64,000 nucleotides of DNA from Flavobacterium endophyticum (GTDB lineage Bacteria > Bacteroidota > Bacteroidia > Flavobacteriales > Flavobacteriaceae), in contig NZ_RBLC01000001.1 in NCBI RefSeq assembly GCF_003634455.1, positions 1,878,417 to 1,942,416 of the forward strand, in the 5' to 3' direction. Of this stretch, positions 17,578 to 24,284 are shown piece by piece; the first letter of the stretch is position 1; every line of letters begins with the position of its first letter. The notes beneath the pieces are model-generated. The model did no database searches, was not told where the DNA came from, and was given only the letters and a program-made list of their open reading frames with translations. The translations under genes and the position numbers were made by a program.

Positions 17578-17952
17578 ATGAAAAAATATTTTTTAGTACT
17601 GACTTTGGTGTTCCTCGCGGCATGTAAAAAAGAAGCTGTTGAAAAACCAGAAAATCTTATCCCTAGAGATAAGATGAAAGATATTATCTATGATCTTTCC
17701 TTGCTTCAAGCTATAAAAGGCGTCAATCAAGCTGTTTTAGATTCAAACCAGATTGATGCGACTACCTATGTCTACAAAAAATATAAAGTCGATAGCCTTC
17801 AGTTTGCCAAAAGCGATCAGTACTATGCCATTGAAAATGTAAAGAATTACAAGAAAATGTATGAAGAGATCAATGATAGGGTCAGAAAAGAAAAGACTCA
17901 TGCCGATAGTTTGCTTGCCAAAGAAAATGTAACTAAAGAGCTTCCTAAATAG
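17578..17952 (+). CDS. DUF4296 lipoprotein
   Basis: A 124-residue lipoprotein with a lipobox ending at Cys16 (LVFLAACKK). The mature part is lysine- and glutamate-rich and helical, with LIPRDKMKDIIYDLSLLQAI, the DUF4296 signature. It starts 9 bases after the dihydroorotase stop and is probably co-transcribed. Function is unknown. Its 3' end overlaps the convergent epimerase gene by 8 bases. Confidence 0.85.
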   Translation: MKKYFLVLTLVFLAACKKEAVEKPENLIPRDKMKDIIYDLSLLQAIKGVNQAVLDSNQIDATTYVYKKYKVDSLQFAKSDQYYAIENVKNYKKMYEEINDRVRKEKTHADSLLAKENVTKELPK

Positions 17953-18937
17953 TATCGGAAATCTTCAAGATATACTTACCAATGTCCTCAAATTCAAAAT
18001 TGAGGGCATTTTTTATTTTAGAATTATCAAATTGAGATTGCGTATGCAATGCAATGGCAGTAGCCTTAGATAATTGTCTTTTCCTAAAAAAAAGCGTAGC
18101 AATCAGCCAGTCTACACGCCATGCTAGTCCAGTAACCCATGGTTTTAAATAGACCGATGGCTTTTTCTTGCCCAATGATGTGGCAATAAGATCTGATAAA
18201 TCGTGATAGGTAATGCTTTTCGTGACTAAAACGAAGCGTTCTTTTTGAATAGGGCTTTTCATCAAGCCGTACATCGACCTAGCCACGTCTTCAGCTGTTA
18301 CAAATCCAGTAGCGCCTTCTGTATAATAGTTAAGTCCCTTTTTTATTCTATGGAAAATTTCACTGCTGCCGCTATTCCAAAATCCTGGGCCAAGAATGAC
18401 TCCCGGATTTACGATAACTACGCTCAGGCCTTCTTGCTGACCTCTCCAGACTTCCATTTCGGCTCCGAATTTTGAGATTGCATAATCGCTGCGTGATATT
18501 TCCGGATTCCATTCGGTTTCTTCCGTGATAATGGTTTCATGCTCCTGCAGATCTCCGAGCGCAGCAATAGAGCTGACATGGCAGAGTTTTTTTACTTGTT
18601 TTGCCAAGCAAAAGTTGACGATGTTCGCTGTGCCTTCAATGTTTGTCTTTCGCATCTGTTCCTCATCATCAGGGGCGAAAGAAATAAATGCGGCACAATG
18701 ATAAACATAGTCTATAGTTTCAAATGCCCTTTCTAGAGAAGGAATATCGGTTATGTCGCCTTTTGCCCAATTTATTTTCTCGAAAAGAGAAGACTGCTTT
18801 TTCCATTCAAAAAAAGACTTCGTATTTTGGATGTTTTCTTTATTCCGATATAAGGCGCGAACTTCTTCTCCATTTTCAAGGAGATGAAGCACTAGGTGTG
18901 AACCTACTAATCCGGTAGCGCCTGTTACTAAAACCAT
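17945..18937 (-). CDS. NAD-dependent epimerase/dehydratase family protein
   Basis: A 330-residue extended short-chain dehydrogenase. The N-terminal dinucleotide loop is VTGATGLVGSHLVLHLL, the HVSSIAALG strand supplies the catalytic Ser region, and YAISKFGAE gives the YxxxK pair. The substrate could be a nucleotide sugar or a dihydroflavonol/sterol-like compound; the sequence does not decide. It has its own promoter and is the convergent neighbour of the DUF4296 gene. Confidence 0.88.
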   Translation of the reverse strand: MVLVTGATGLVGSHLVLHLLENGEEVRALYRNKENIQNTKSFFEWKKQSSLFEKINWAKGDITDIPSLERAFETIDYVYHCAAFISFAPDDEEQMRKTNIEGTANIVNFCLAKQVKKLCHVSSIAALGDLQEHETIITEETEWNPEISRSDYAISKFGAEMEVWRGQQEGLSVVIVNPGVILGPGFWNSGSSEIFHRIKKGLNYYTEGATGFVTAEDVARSMYGLMKSPIQKERFVLVTKSITYHDLSDLIATSLGKKKPSVYLKPWVTGLAWRVDWLIATLFFRKRQLSKATAIALHTQSQFDNSKIKNALNFEFEDIGKYILKISDTI

Positions 18938-18942
18938 AAATG

Positions 18943-18950
18943 CAAATATA
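18943..18950 (-). promoter_or_regulatory. -7 element of the epimerase gene
   Basis: TATATTTG on the minus strand, a perfect TAnnTTTG, lies 5 bases before the ATG at 18937. Confidence 0.45.
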
Positions 18951-19040
18951 AGGAGATTGTCCGATTTTAAGTCAGAATAAATTTTTGCAGCTAAATTAGA
19001 ATTGAAGCCCTTTCTAATTTTCTAATTATCTCAATACCCT

Positions 19041-19048
19041 TATCTTTG
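19041..19048 (+). promoter_or_regulatory. -7 element of tyrS
   Basis: TATCTTTG matches TAnnTTTG, 19 bases before the tyrS ATG. Confidence 0.6.
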
Positions 19049-19067
19049 CGCAAATTAGTAGAAAAAA

Positions 19068-20363
19068 ATGAAAAATTTAGTTGAAGAATTAAAGTGGAGA
19101 GGGTTGTACCATGACAGCATGCCGGGAACCGAAGAACAATTGCTTAAAGAAGTTACGACGGCTTATATTGGATTTGACCCGACCGCTGACTCACTGCATA
19201 TCGGCAGCATGGTTCAGATTATCCTTTTAGTTCATCTAAAGAATTTTGGACATCAGCCTATCGCATTGGTAGGAGGTGCTACGGGAATGATTGGAGATCC
19301 TTCAGGGAAATCAGACGAAAGGAATTTGCTGAATGAAGAAACGCTGGCTAAGAATGTAGCGGGAATCAAAAGTGTCTTGTCTCGTTTTCTAGACTTTAAT
19401 GCTACGGATAAAAACGCTCCGGTAATGGTGAATAACTATGACTGGATGAAAGACTTTTCATTTATCGATTTTGCTCGTGAAGTTGGAAAGCGTATCACAG
19501 TCAATTATATGATGGCAAAGGATTCCGTGAAAAAAAGATTCAGCGGTGAAGGCGAGGGAATGTCATTTACAGAGTTTACCTACCAGCTAATCCAAGGGTA
19601 TGATTTCTATCACTTATATAAAAATTACAATTGCCTTTTGCAGATGGGAGGCTCTGACCAATGGGGAAATATCACCACTGGAACAGAACTCGTTCGAAGA
19701 ATGGGTGGCGAAAATGCTAAAGCTTATGCTTTGACGACTCCGTTGATTACCAAAACAGATGGTTCTAAATTCGGAAAATCAGAAGGAGGCAATATCTGGC
19801 TGGATGCCGATAAGACTTCGGTATATAAATTCTACCAATTCTGGGTCAATACGACTGATGTTGATGCGGAAAAATACATCAAGATTTTTACGTTTTTAGA
19901 TAAAGATACGATTGAAGCGTTAATCGAAGAACACAGACAAGCGCCGCATTTGAGAGTCCTTCAGAAAAAACTAGCAGAAGAAATCACAATTTTTGTACAC
20001 AGCAAAGATGAATTAGAAAAAGCAATCCAAGCCTCAAATATTTTGTTTGGAAATGCTACTTCTGAAGACTTAAAGCAATTGGACGGGGCTACTTTCTTAG
20101 AAGTTTTTGATGGCGTTCCTCAAGCTGAAGTAGCCAAAGAAGACATCGAAAAAGGAATTGATATCGTTTCCGTATTGAATGAGAAAACAGGCTTTTTGAA
20201 GTCAAATGGTGAAGCAAGAAGAGCTTTGTCAGAGAATTCAATTTCTGTAAATAGAGAAAAAGTGACGGAAGAATTCAGCCTTTCGACAAAAGATTTGATT
20301 AATGATCAATTTGTGTTATTACAACGCGGAAAGAAAAATTATTTTATCGTAAGAGCGGTTTAA
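19068..20363 (+). CDS. tyrS: Tyrosyl-tRNA synthetase
   Basis: Charges tRNA-Tyr. The 431-residue class Ic enzyme has [13 protein letters not shown] with the HIGH-type [21 protein letters not shown], the tyrosine-binding [26 protein letters not shown], the KMSKS-equivalent KFGKSEGG, and a C-terminal S4 RNA-binding domain ([23 protein letters not shown]). Full length. It is convergent with the LuxE-like gene, with 8 bases between the stops and no hairpin visible there. Confidence 0.97.
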   Translation: MKNLVEELKWRGLYHDSMPGTEEQLLKEVTTAYIGFDPTADSLHIGSMVQIILLVHLKNFGHQPIALVGGATGMIGDPSGKSDERNLLNEETLAKNVAGIKSVLSRFLDFNATDKNAPVMVNNYDWMKDFSFIDFAREVGKRITVNYMMAKDSVKKRFSGEGEGMSFTEFTYQLIQGYDFYHLYKNYNCLLQMGGSDQWGNITTGTELVRRMGGENAKAYALTTPLITKTDGSKFGKSEGGNIWLDADKTSVYKFYQFWVNTTDVDAEKYIKIFTFLDKDTIEALIEEHRQAPHLRVLQKKLAEEITIFVHSKDELEKAIQASNILFGNATSEDLKQLDGATFLEVFDGVPQAEVAKEDIEKGIDIVSVLNEKTGFLKSNGEARRALSENSISVNREKVTEEFSLSTKDLINDQFVLLQRGKKNYFIVRAV

Positions 20364-20371
20364 GTAAGTTT

Positions 20372-21352
20372 TTACAGCACCATCAGGTTGCAACCTCGAA
20401 TATCAGAATTATCAAAACGGCCCAATACTTCGAACGAATTGTTGGGCTGTTTTTTGCCCAAATCTTGCGTGGCGATAAAAGAGCAAGAATTGATATTGGC
20501 CAGATCAATTACGTTGATTCCTCCTGTTTTTCCATTTCCAACATACGATAAGGCATCTTCGGTATCGCGAATGAGTATCTGCATCCAGTTCGGGCATTCA
20601 AAAACTCCGTTTCCGAGCGAATAAGCTTGCGAAAGAAGTTCTGTCATTCCGTATTCTGAATGGATGGCTTCTACTCCAAAACCTTTGCAGAGCAGCTCGT
20701 GGAGTTCTTCACGGATCATTTCCTTGCGTTTTCCTTTCATGCCTCCAGTTTCCATGATAATCGTATTTTTTAACTGGAAATTCTGCTTTTCAATTAAATC
20801 TAATAAGGCATAGGTCACTCCGATCAAAATAATATTTTCTCCGGCAGCATCTAATTCGAGTAGCTTTTGAATCAATTCGTCATAGTTGTTGAGGTAAAAA
20901 CCGCTTTCCGGATGATTGGATAATTTGATGAGGTCGTCGACCATGTAAATCAAAGAAGAACCTTCTCGGTCCAAATAGGAAGGAAGCAGAGCCAGTACAG
21001 CATAATTTTCAATATTTCCGTAGAATTGCGAAAAGCCTTTTCTGTAGCTTTCTTCGTATAATGAGATATCCGTAACCAAATGTCTGCTGGTTGTCATTCC
21101 GGTCGTGCCAGAGCTGGTGAAGGTTTCCTGGATTTTCTCTTGGGAAGAAAGAACCTCATGGCTTTTGAAAAACTGTATCGGTAAAAAAGGAATCTGCTCG
21201 ATTGATTTTACCTGCTGTTTTTCTACATTCAGAAACTGGCAGAATTCGCGATAGACGCTGTTATTTTCATATTGGAATCGGAATACTTTTAAGGCTATTT
21301 TTTCAAACTGCTTGTTGTTGGAAATGCTGAATATGTCGAATGCTGGAATCAA
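20372..21352 (-). CDS. LuxE/PaaK-like acyl-protein synthetase family protein
   Basis: A 326-residue protein of the adenylate-forming LuxE-like group. ETFTSSGTTGMTTSRHLVTD is the phosphate-binding loop, followed by LALLPSYLDREGSSLIYMVDDLI, IIMETGGMKGKRKEMIREELHELL, and SEYGMTELLSQAYS. The family activates carboxylates as acyl-adenylates; the acceptor is unknown. Translation starts at TTG 21352 (MIPAFDIFSI); no upstream ATG is in frame. It has a TACCTTTG promoter element 18 bases upstream. Confidence 0.83.
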   Translation of the reverse strand: MIPAFDIFSISNNKQFEKIALKVFRFQYENNSVYREFCQFLNVEKQQVKSIEQIPFLPIQFFKSHEVLSSQEKIQETFTSSGTTGMTTSRHLVTDISLYEESYRKGFSQFYGNIENYAVLALLPSYLDREGSSLIYMVDDLIKLSNHPESGFYLNNYDELIQKLLELDAAGENIILIGVTYALLDLIEKQNFQLKNTIIMETGGMKGKRKEMIREELHELLCKGFGVEAIHSEYGMTELLSQAYSLGNGVFECPNWMQILIRDTEDALSYVGNGKTGGINVIDLANINSCSFIATQDLGKKQPNNSFEVLGRFDNSDIRGCNLMVL

Positions 21353-21369
21353 AAGGAAATTATTTTTAG

Positions 21370-21377
21370 CAAAGGTA
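21370..21377 (-). promoter_or_regulatory. -7 element of the LuxE-like gene
   Basis: TACCTTTG on the minus strand matches TAnnTTTG, 17 bases before the TTG start at 21352. Confidence 0.55.
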
Positions 21378-21442
21378 ATTCATTTTTAAAAAATAATCCG
21401 ATACGTTTTATTGCTGATTGAACTTGCCAAAAAGCTGAAAAT

Positions 21443-21470
21443 AAAAAAGCATCCCAATTGGGATGCTCTT
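21443..21470 (-). terminator. Terminator of the lamin-tail T9SS gene
   Basis: The palindrome AGCATCCCAATTGGGATGCT (21448-21467) is followed on the minus strand by T6, just after the stop at 21491. Confidence 0.85.
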
Positions 21471-21490
21471 AAATATTTTGAAAGAACTAA

Positions 21491-22384
21491 TTACTTGATA
21501 ACTAATTTTCTAGTAGCAGTTTTTCCTTCTTCTGTAATCTTAACGATATAAACACCACCTTTTAGGTTAGAAACATTTACTGATTCTGTAGCTGTAGTGT
21601 TTACTACTTGTTTTCCTAAAACATCGTAGATAGCAACTGTTTTTTCAATATTTGAATCTGTAGTGATGAATAATTTTCCGTTAGTTACTGGGTTTGGATA
21701 TACTTTTAGGCCAGCGATAGTATTTTCGTTAACACCTAATGAACATGTGTTAGTTGCAGATGCAGAGTTTCTAGGAGTTGGTGCAGCAACTGTGAAATCA
21801 GCAGCATTATCATTTGTGTCTGTACAACCATTGTTGTTTCTGATTGCAGCTGTAGAATTTGTTAATGCAGCAGTCGCAGCAGATCCTTCAAAACCAGTTG
21901 CACTACCATATCCTACTTTGTCAATTATTTGAGCACCAGTTGGATTAGCAGTAGTTTCAGCAACTGTTGTGTTTACTAAGATAACTTTACCGTTAGTACC
22001 AGACATTGCAAAGCCAGCCTGTGGAGTCGGGCTTGCCCCACCAGAAACAGTACAGCCACATGTAACACCATCTAAATCTGGCGTTGGCAAAGCTAAAACC
22101 GGAGTTGTTCCAGCAGCTTGCTGAATTAAATAATATTTTCCAGGTTGTATTGTAACGTTTGGAAGAGTTTGAACGGCCCATGATGTACCTGCAGCCGAAG
22201 CATACTGAACAGACCAACCGTTTAAACTTTGAGCAGCTGTTCCTCTGTTGTATAATTCAATAAAATCGTTTGTGTACGTTGCTCCATTATTTCCGCCTCC
22301 ACCATAAACTTGGCTAATAACTACTTGTGCAGAAGCCGAAACTGATACAAAAGCAACAGATAATAAAATGTAAAGTTTTTTCAT
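21491..22384 (-). CDS. Secreted lamin-tail-domain protein with T9SS type A sorting domain
   Basis: A 297-residue secreted protein. Residues 1-19 are a signal peptide (MKKLYILLSVAFVSVSASA). The next part, VVISQVYGGGGNNGATYTNDFIELYN, followed by LNGWSVQYASA and IQPGKYYLI, is the lamin-tail domain found in many secreted nucleases and phosphatases. The last 75 residues (LKVYPNPVTNGKLFI to KTATRKLVIK) are a T9SS type A sorting domain. No catalytic domain is present, so it is likely an adhesin or accessory surface protein. The ATG at 22384 replaces an upstream in-frame start. An 11-bp-periodic repeat lies upstream. Confidence 0.88.
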   Translation of the reverse strand: MKKLYILLSVAFVSVSASAQVVISQVYGGGGNNGATYTNDFIELYNRGTAAQSLNGWSVQYASAAGTSWAVQTLPNVTIQPGKYYLIQQAAGTTPVLALPTPDLDGVTCGCTVSGGASPTPQAGFAMSGTNGKVILVNTTVAETTANPTGAQIIDKVGYGSATGFEGSAATAALTNSTAAIRNNNGCTDTNDNAADFTVAAPTPRNSASATNTCSLGVNENTIAGLKVYPNPVTNGKLFITTDSNIEKTVAIYDVLGKQVVNTTATESVNVSNLKGGVYIVKITEEGKTATRKLVIK

Positions 22385-22417
22385 GTTAACTTGTTTTTTT
22401 GTTATAAAAATATAGTG

Positions 22418-22425
22418 CAAAGATA
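22418..22425 (-). promoter_or_regulatory. -7 element of the lamin-tail T9SS gene
   Basis: TATCTTTG on the minus strand, a perfect TAnnTTTG, lies 33 bases before the ATG at 22384. Confidence 0.65.
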
Positions 22426-22455
22426 GGAACTATTTGTCAGAGACAAAAATATCTG

Positions 22456-22473
22456 TGTAAATTTATGGTTAAA
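22456..22473. promoter_or_regulatory. Pho-box-like 7-4-7 direct repeat upstream of the lamin-tail gene
   Basis: TGTAAAT, 4 bases, then GGTTAAA: two 7-mers at 11-bp spacing, upstream of the -7 box. The same two heptamer types occur in the repeats upstream of the lipoprotein gene. Weak on its own. Confidence 0.4.
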
Positions 22474-22497
22474 TGTAAGAAATCAGGAATAAGGCAA

Positions 22498-22839
22498 CTA
22501 TTTGACTATTAGTTTTCTAGTGGCAGTAGCTTCGCCTTCCTTTATTTTTATGATATAAACTCCTGGAGAAAGAGAAGAAACATTCAACTCTTTTGAGGTC
22601 ATGACAGCCTGCAAAACTTTCTTGCCTAATACGTCATAAATGGCAATTTCTTTGTTTGAGGTTGACTTTGAAGTAATATAAATCTTACCATTGCTCACCG
22701 GGTTTGGATAGAAGTTCAAACCTTCAATGGCTGTCTCCTGCATTCTCCCGTTAGCGGAAGTTCTTGTTTCCTGAGCTGAAAGGCTTGCAGGGAAAAGGAA
22801 CAGGAAGAAAATGATAGTATAAAAGTATTTTTTTGTCAT
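22498..22839 (-). CDS. Minimal T9SS protein: signal peptide plus sorting domain only
   Basis: A 113-residue protein made of a signal peptide (residues 1-22, ending SLSAQ), a linker of only about 16 residues, and a complete T9SS type A sorting domain (LNFYPNPVSNGKIYI to TATRKLIVK). There is no cargo domain. The domain is closely similar to that of the neighbouring lamin-tail protein (AIYDVLGK, GVYI.KI.EG..TATRKL). It could be a remnant of a larger gene, a decoy or a small surface peptide. The full-length frame and intact signals argue against simple decay. Confidence 0.8.
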   Translation of the reverse strand: MTKKYFYTIIFFLFLFPASLSAQETRTSANGRMQETAIEGLNFYPNPVSNGKIYITSKSTSNKEIAIYDVLGKKVLQAVMTSKELNVSSLSPGVYIIKIKEGEATATRKLIVK

Positions 22840-22893
22840 TGCCTAGATTTGGTAGTGTAAATATATAAAAGATATTTCAATTATTATACCAAA

Positions 22894-22923
22894 AAAAATG
22901 CCTTTCGTTAGAAAGGCATTTTT
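22894..22923 (-). terminator. Terminator of the beta-helix lipoprotein gene
   Basis: AAAAATGCCTTTC pairs perfectly with GAAAGGCATTTTT around GTTA. On the minus strand a T8 run follows, after the stop at 22943. Confidence 0.9.
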
Positions 22924-22942
22924 GTCATATTTTTTTATTGGA

Positions 22943-24076
22943 TTATAGACCCATCCAGTTCATCCAGCTTGGCTTAGTAGCACCATTTCCAGCTCCTGTA
23001 GCAGTAGTAGTAGCGTTGAAACCTGCTGCCATGTTGCTAGGTGTAGTTACATCAGTGATTGTGATGTTCGCTAACGGATGTGCTGTGAAATAATTTTGAG
23101 AGTCAGTACCGTCAAAGTTAATTCCAAAACCAGATCCTGAAGCAGTACTGTTAAAGTTAGCAATATAAGCGTTAGTGATTGTAGCGTGAGTTCCTCTTCT
23201 CAACCACATTCCTGCTTCTTTAGCAACATCTGCAGTACCTCTACCAATAAGCGTAATGTTGCTGATTGTTGGGTTAGAGATTGGAGCCAAAAGCGGGTTA
23301 GTTTGGTTGTTATCAGCTTCTAAACCACGGCTGTCAGCTGAAAGACCTGTAGCAGAAGATTGGTCAGAGTATAGGTTAGAAACAGTTCCGTTCCATCCTT
23401 CAGTCCAGTCAAAAGAATCATCTTGACATCCGATTGCAGCTAAGTTTGTAGCGTTTACAGAACCACCAAACCACTCAAAACCGTCATCAGAACCTTGGTA
23501 CACTAAAATGTTGTTTACAGTTGTTCCTGAACCAACAGCATAGAAAGTAACTCCGTTGAATTCTGCATCCTCGTTGATCAAGTTTCCAGAATATTCTACA
23601 ATAATGTGAGAAAGAATACCAGAGTTATCAGCAGGATTAGAACCTCCGTAAGTCAAACCTGTAACCTCTGCAGTTACGTTTGTTCCTAAATTTGTTATTG
23701 CATTACCACAAATTACAATTCCTCCCCAATCTTGTGGTGCTGGATTTGCACTGTTAGAAGTAAATAAGATTGGATTAGCAGCAGTTCCTTGAGCAATGAT
23801 TTTAGCTCCTTTTTCAATTCCTAAGAAAGCAACTTCTTCGAATGCAGCATCAGCCTCGATTCTTGTTCCAGCTGGTATTGTTAATGTAACACCTGGCTTA
23901 ACATAAGTAGAACCTCTTAGAGTATAAACTGTCTCTGCATTAAGTGTCATGTCTTGCGTAATGTTGCCACTCAAGACGCCTGTTGCTGGAACATCTGGTC
24001 CGTCGTTGCTGTCATCGCTTGAACAACTTGTAAAAAGTGTACCTAAAATAGCTAGGCTAAATACTAATTTTTTCAT
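22943..24076 (-). CDS. Surface-type lipoprotein with right-handed beta-helix repeats
   Basis: A 377-residue lipoprotein. The lipobox ends at Cys19 (LGTLFTSCSSDDSNDGPD), and the acidic residues after it resemble the Bacteroidetes lipoprotein surface-export signal. The mature chain carries repeated strand-turn units (GVTLTIPAGTRIEADAAF, GAKIIAQGTAANPILFTS, DWGGIVICGNA, NILVYQGSDDGFEWFGG, NLAAIGCQDDSFDWTEGWNGTVSN) as in parallel beta-helix proteins. It lies directly downstream of the TonB-dependent receptor gene, separated by a terminator, and probably works with it at the cell surface. The ligand is unknown. Confidence 0.82.
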   Translation of the reverse strand: MKKLVFSLAILGTLFTSCSSDDSNDGPDVPATGVLSGNITQDMTLNAETVYTLRGSTYVKPGVTLTIPAGTRIEADAAFEEVAFLGIEKGAKIIAQGTAANPILFTSNSANPAPQDWGGIVICGNAITNLGTNVTAEVTGLTYGGSNPADNSGILSHIIVEYSGNLINEDAEFNGVTFYAVGSGTTVNNILVYQGSDDGFEWFGGSVNATNLAAIGCQDDSFDWTEGWNGTVSNLYSDQSSATGLSADSRGLEADNNQTNPLLAPISNPTISNITLIGRGTADVAKEAGMWLRRGTHATITNAYIANFNSTASGSGFGINFDGTDSQNYFTAHPLANITITDVTTPSNMAAGFNATTTATGAGNGATKPSWMNWMGL

Positions 24077-24140
24077 TTTCTAAAGTAATTATGTTGTTTA
24101 TATTTAGTAGTGCAAATATGGCGAGAGGGATTATTAATCC

Positions 24141-24202
24141 GGTTAAGTGAGTATTATCTAATCTTTATTTTAAGATGGCGTTATTGTAAATTTAATGTTA
24201 CT
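24141..24202. promoter_or_regulatory. Pho-box-like 11-bp-periodic array upstream of the lipoprotein gene
   Basis: Heptamers in one 11-bp register: GGTTAAG (24141), TATTATC (24152), CTTTATT (24163), a non-matching unit (24174), TGTAAAT (24185), TGTTACT (24196). The last two repeat the TGTAAAG/TGTTACT pair of the phoB-side array. The first unit is 21 bases from the -7-like CATATTTG (24113-24120, minus strand), as at the receptor gene. Confidence 0.5.
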
Positions 24203-24232
24203 CAATATTCAGGGAATCAGATATTCTAAACT

Positions 24233-24266
24233 AAAAAAGGCAGCCCGTAGAAGGACTGCCTTTTTT
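24233..24266 (-). terminator. Terminator of the TonB-dependent receptor gene
   Basis: AAAAAAGGCAG pairs with CTGCCTTTTTT, with two further inner G-C pairs, and a T run follows on the minus strand after the stop at 24285. Confidence 0.85.
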
Positions 24267-24284
24267 TATGATGAAGATTCTTTT

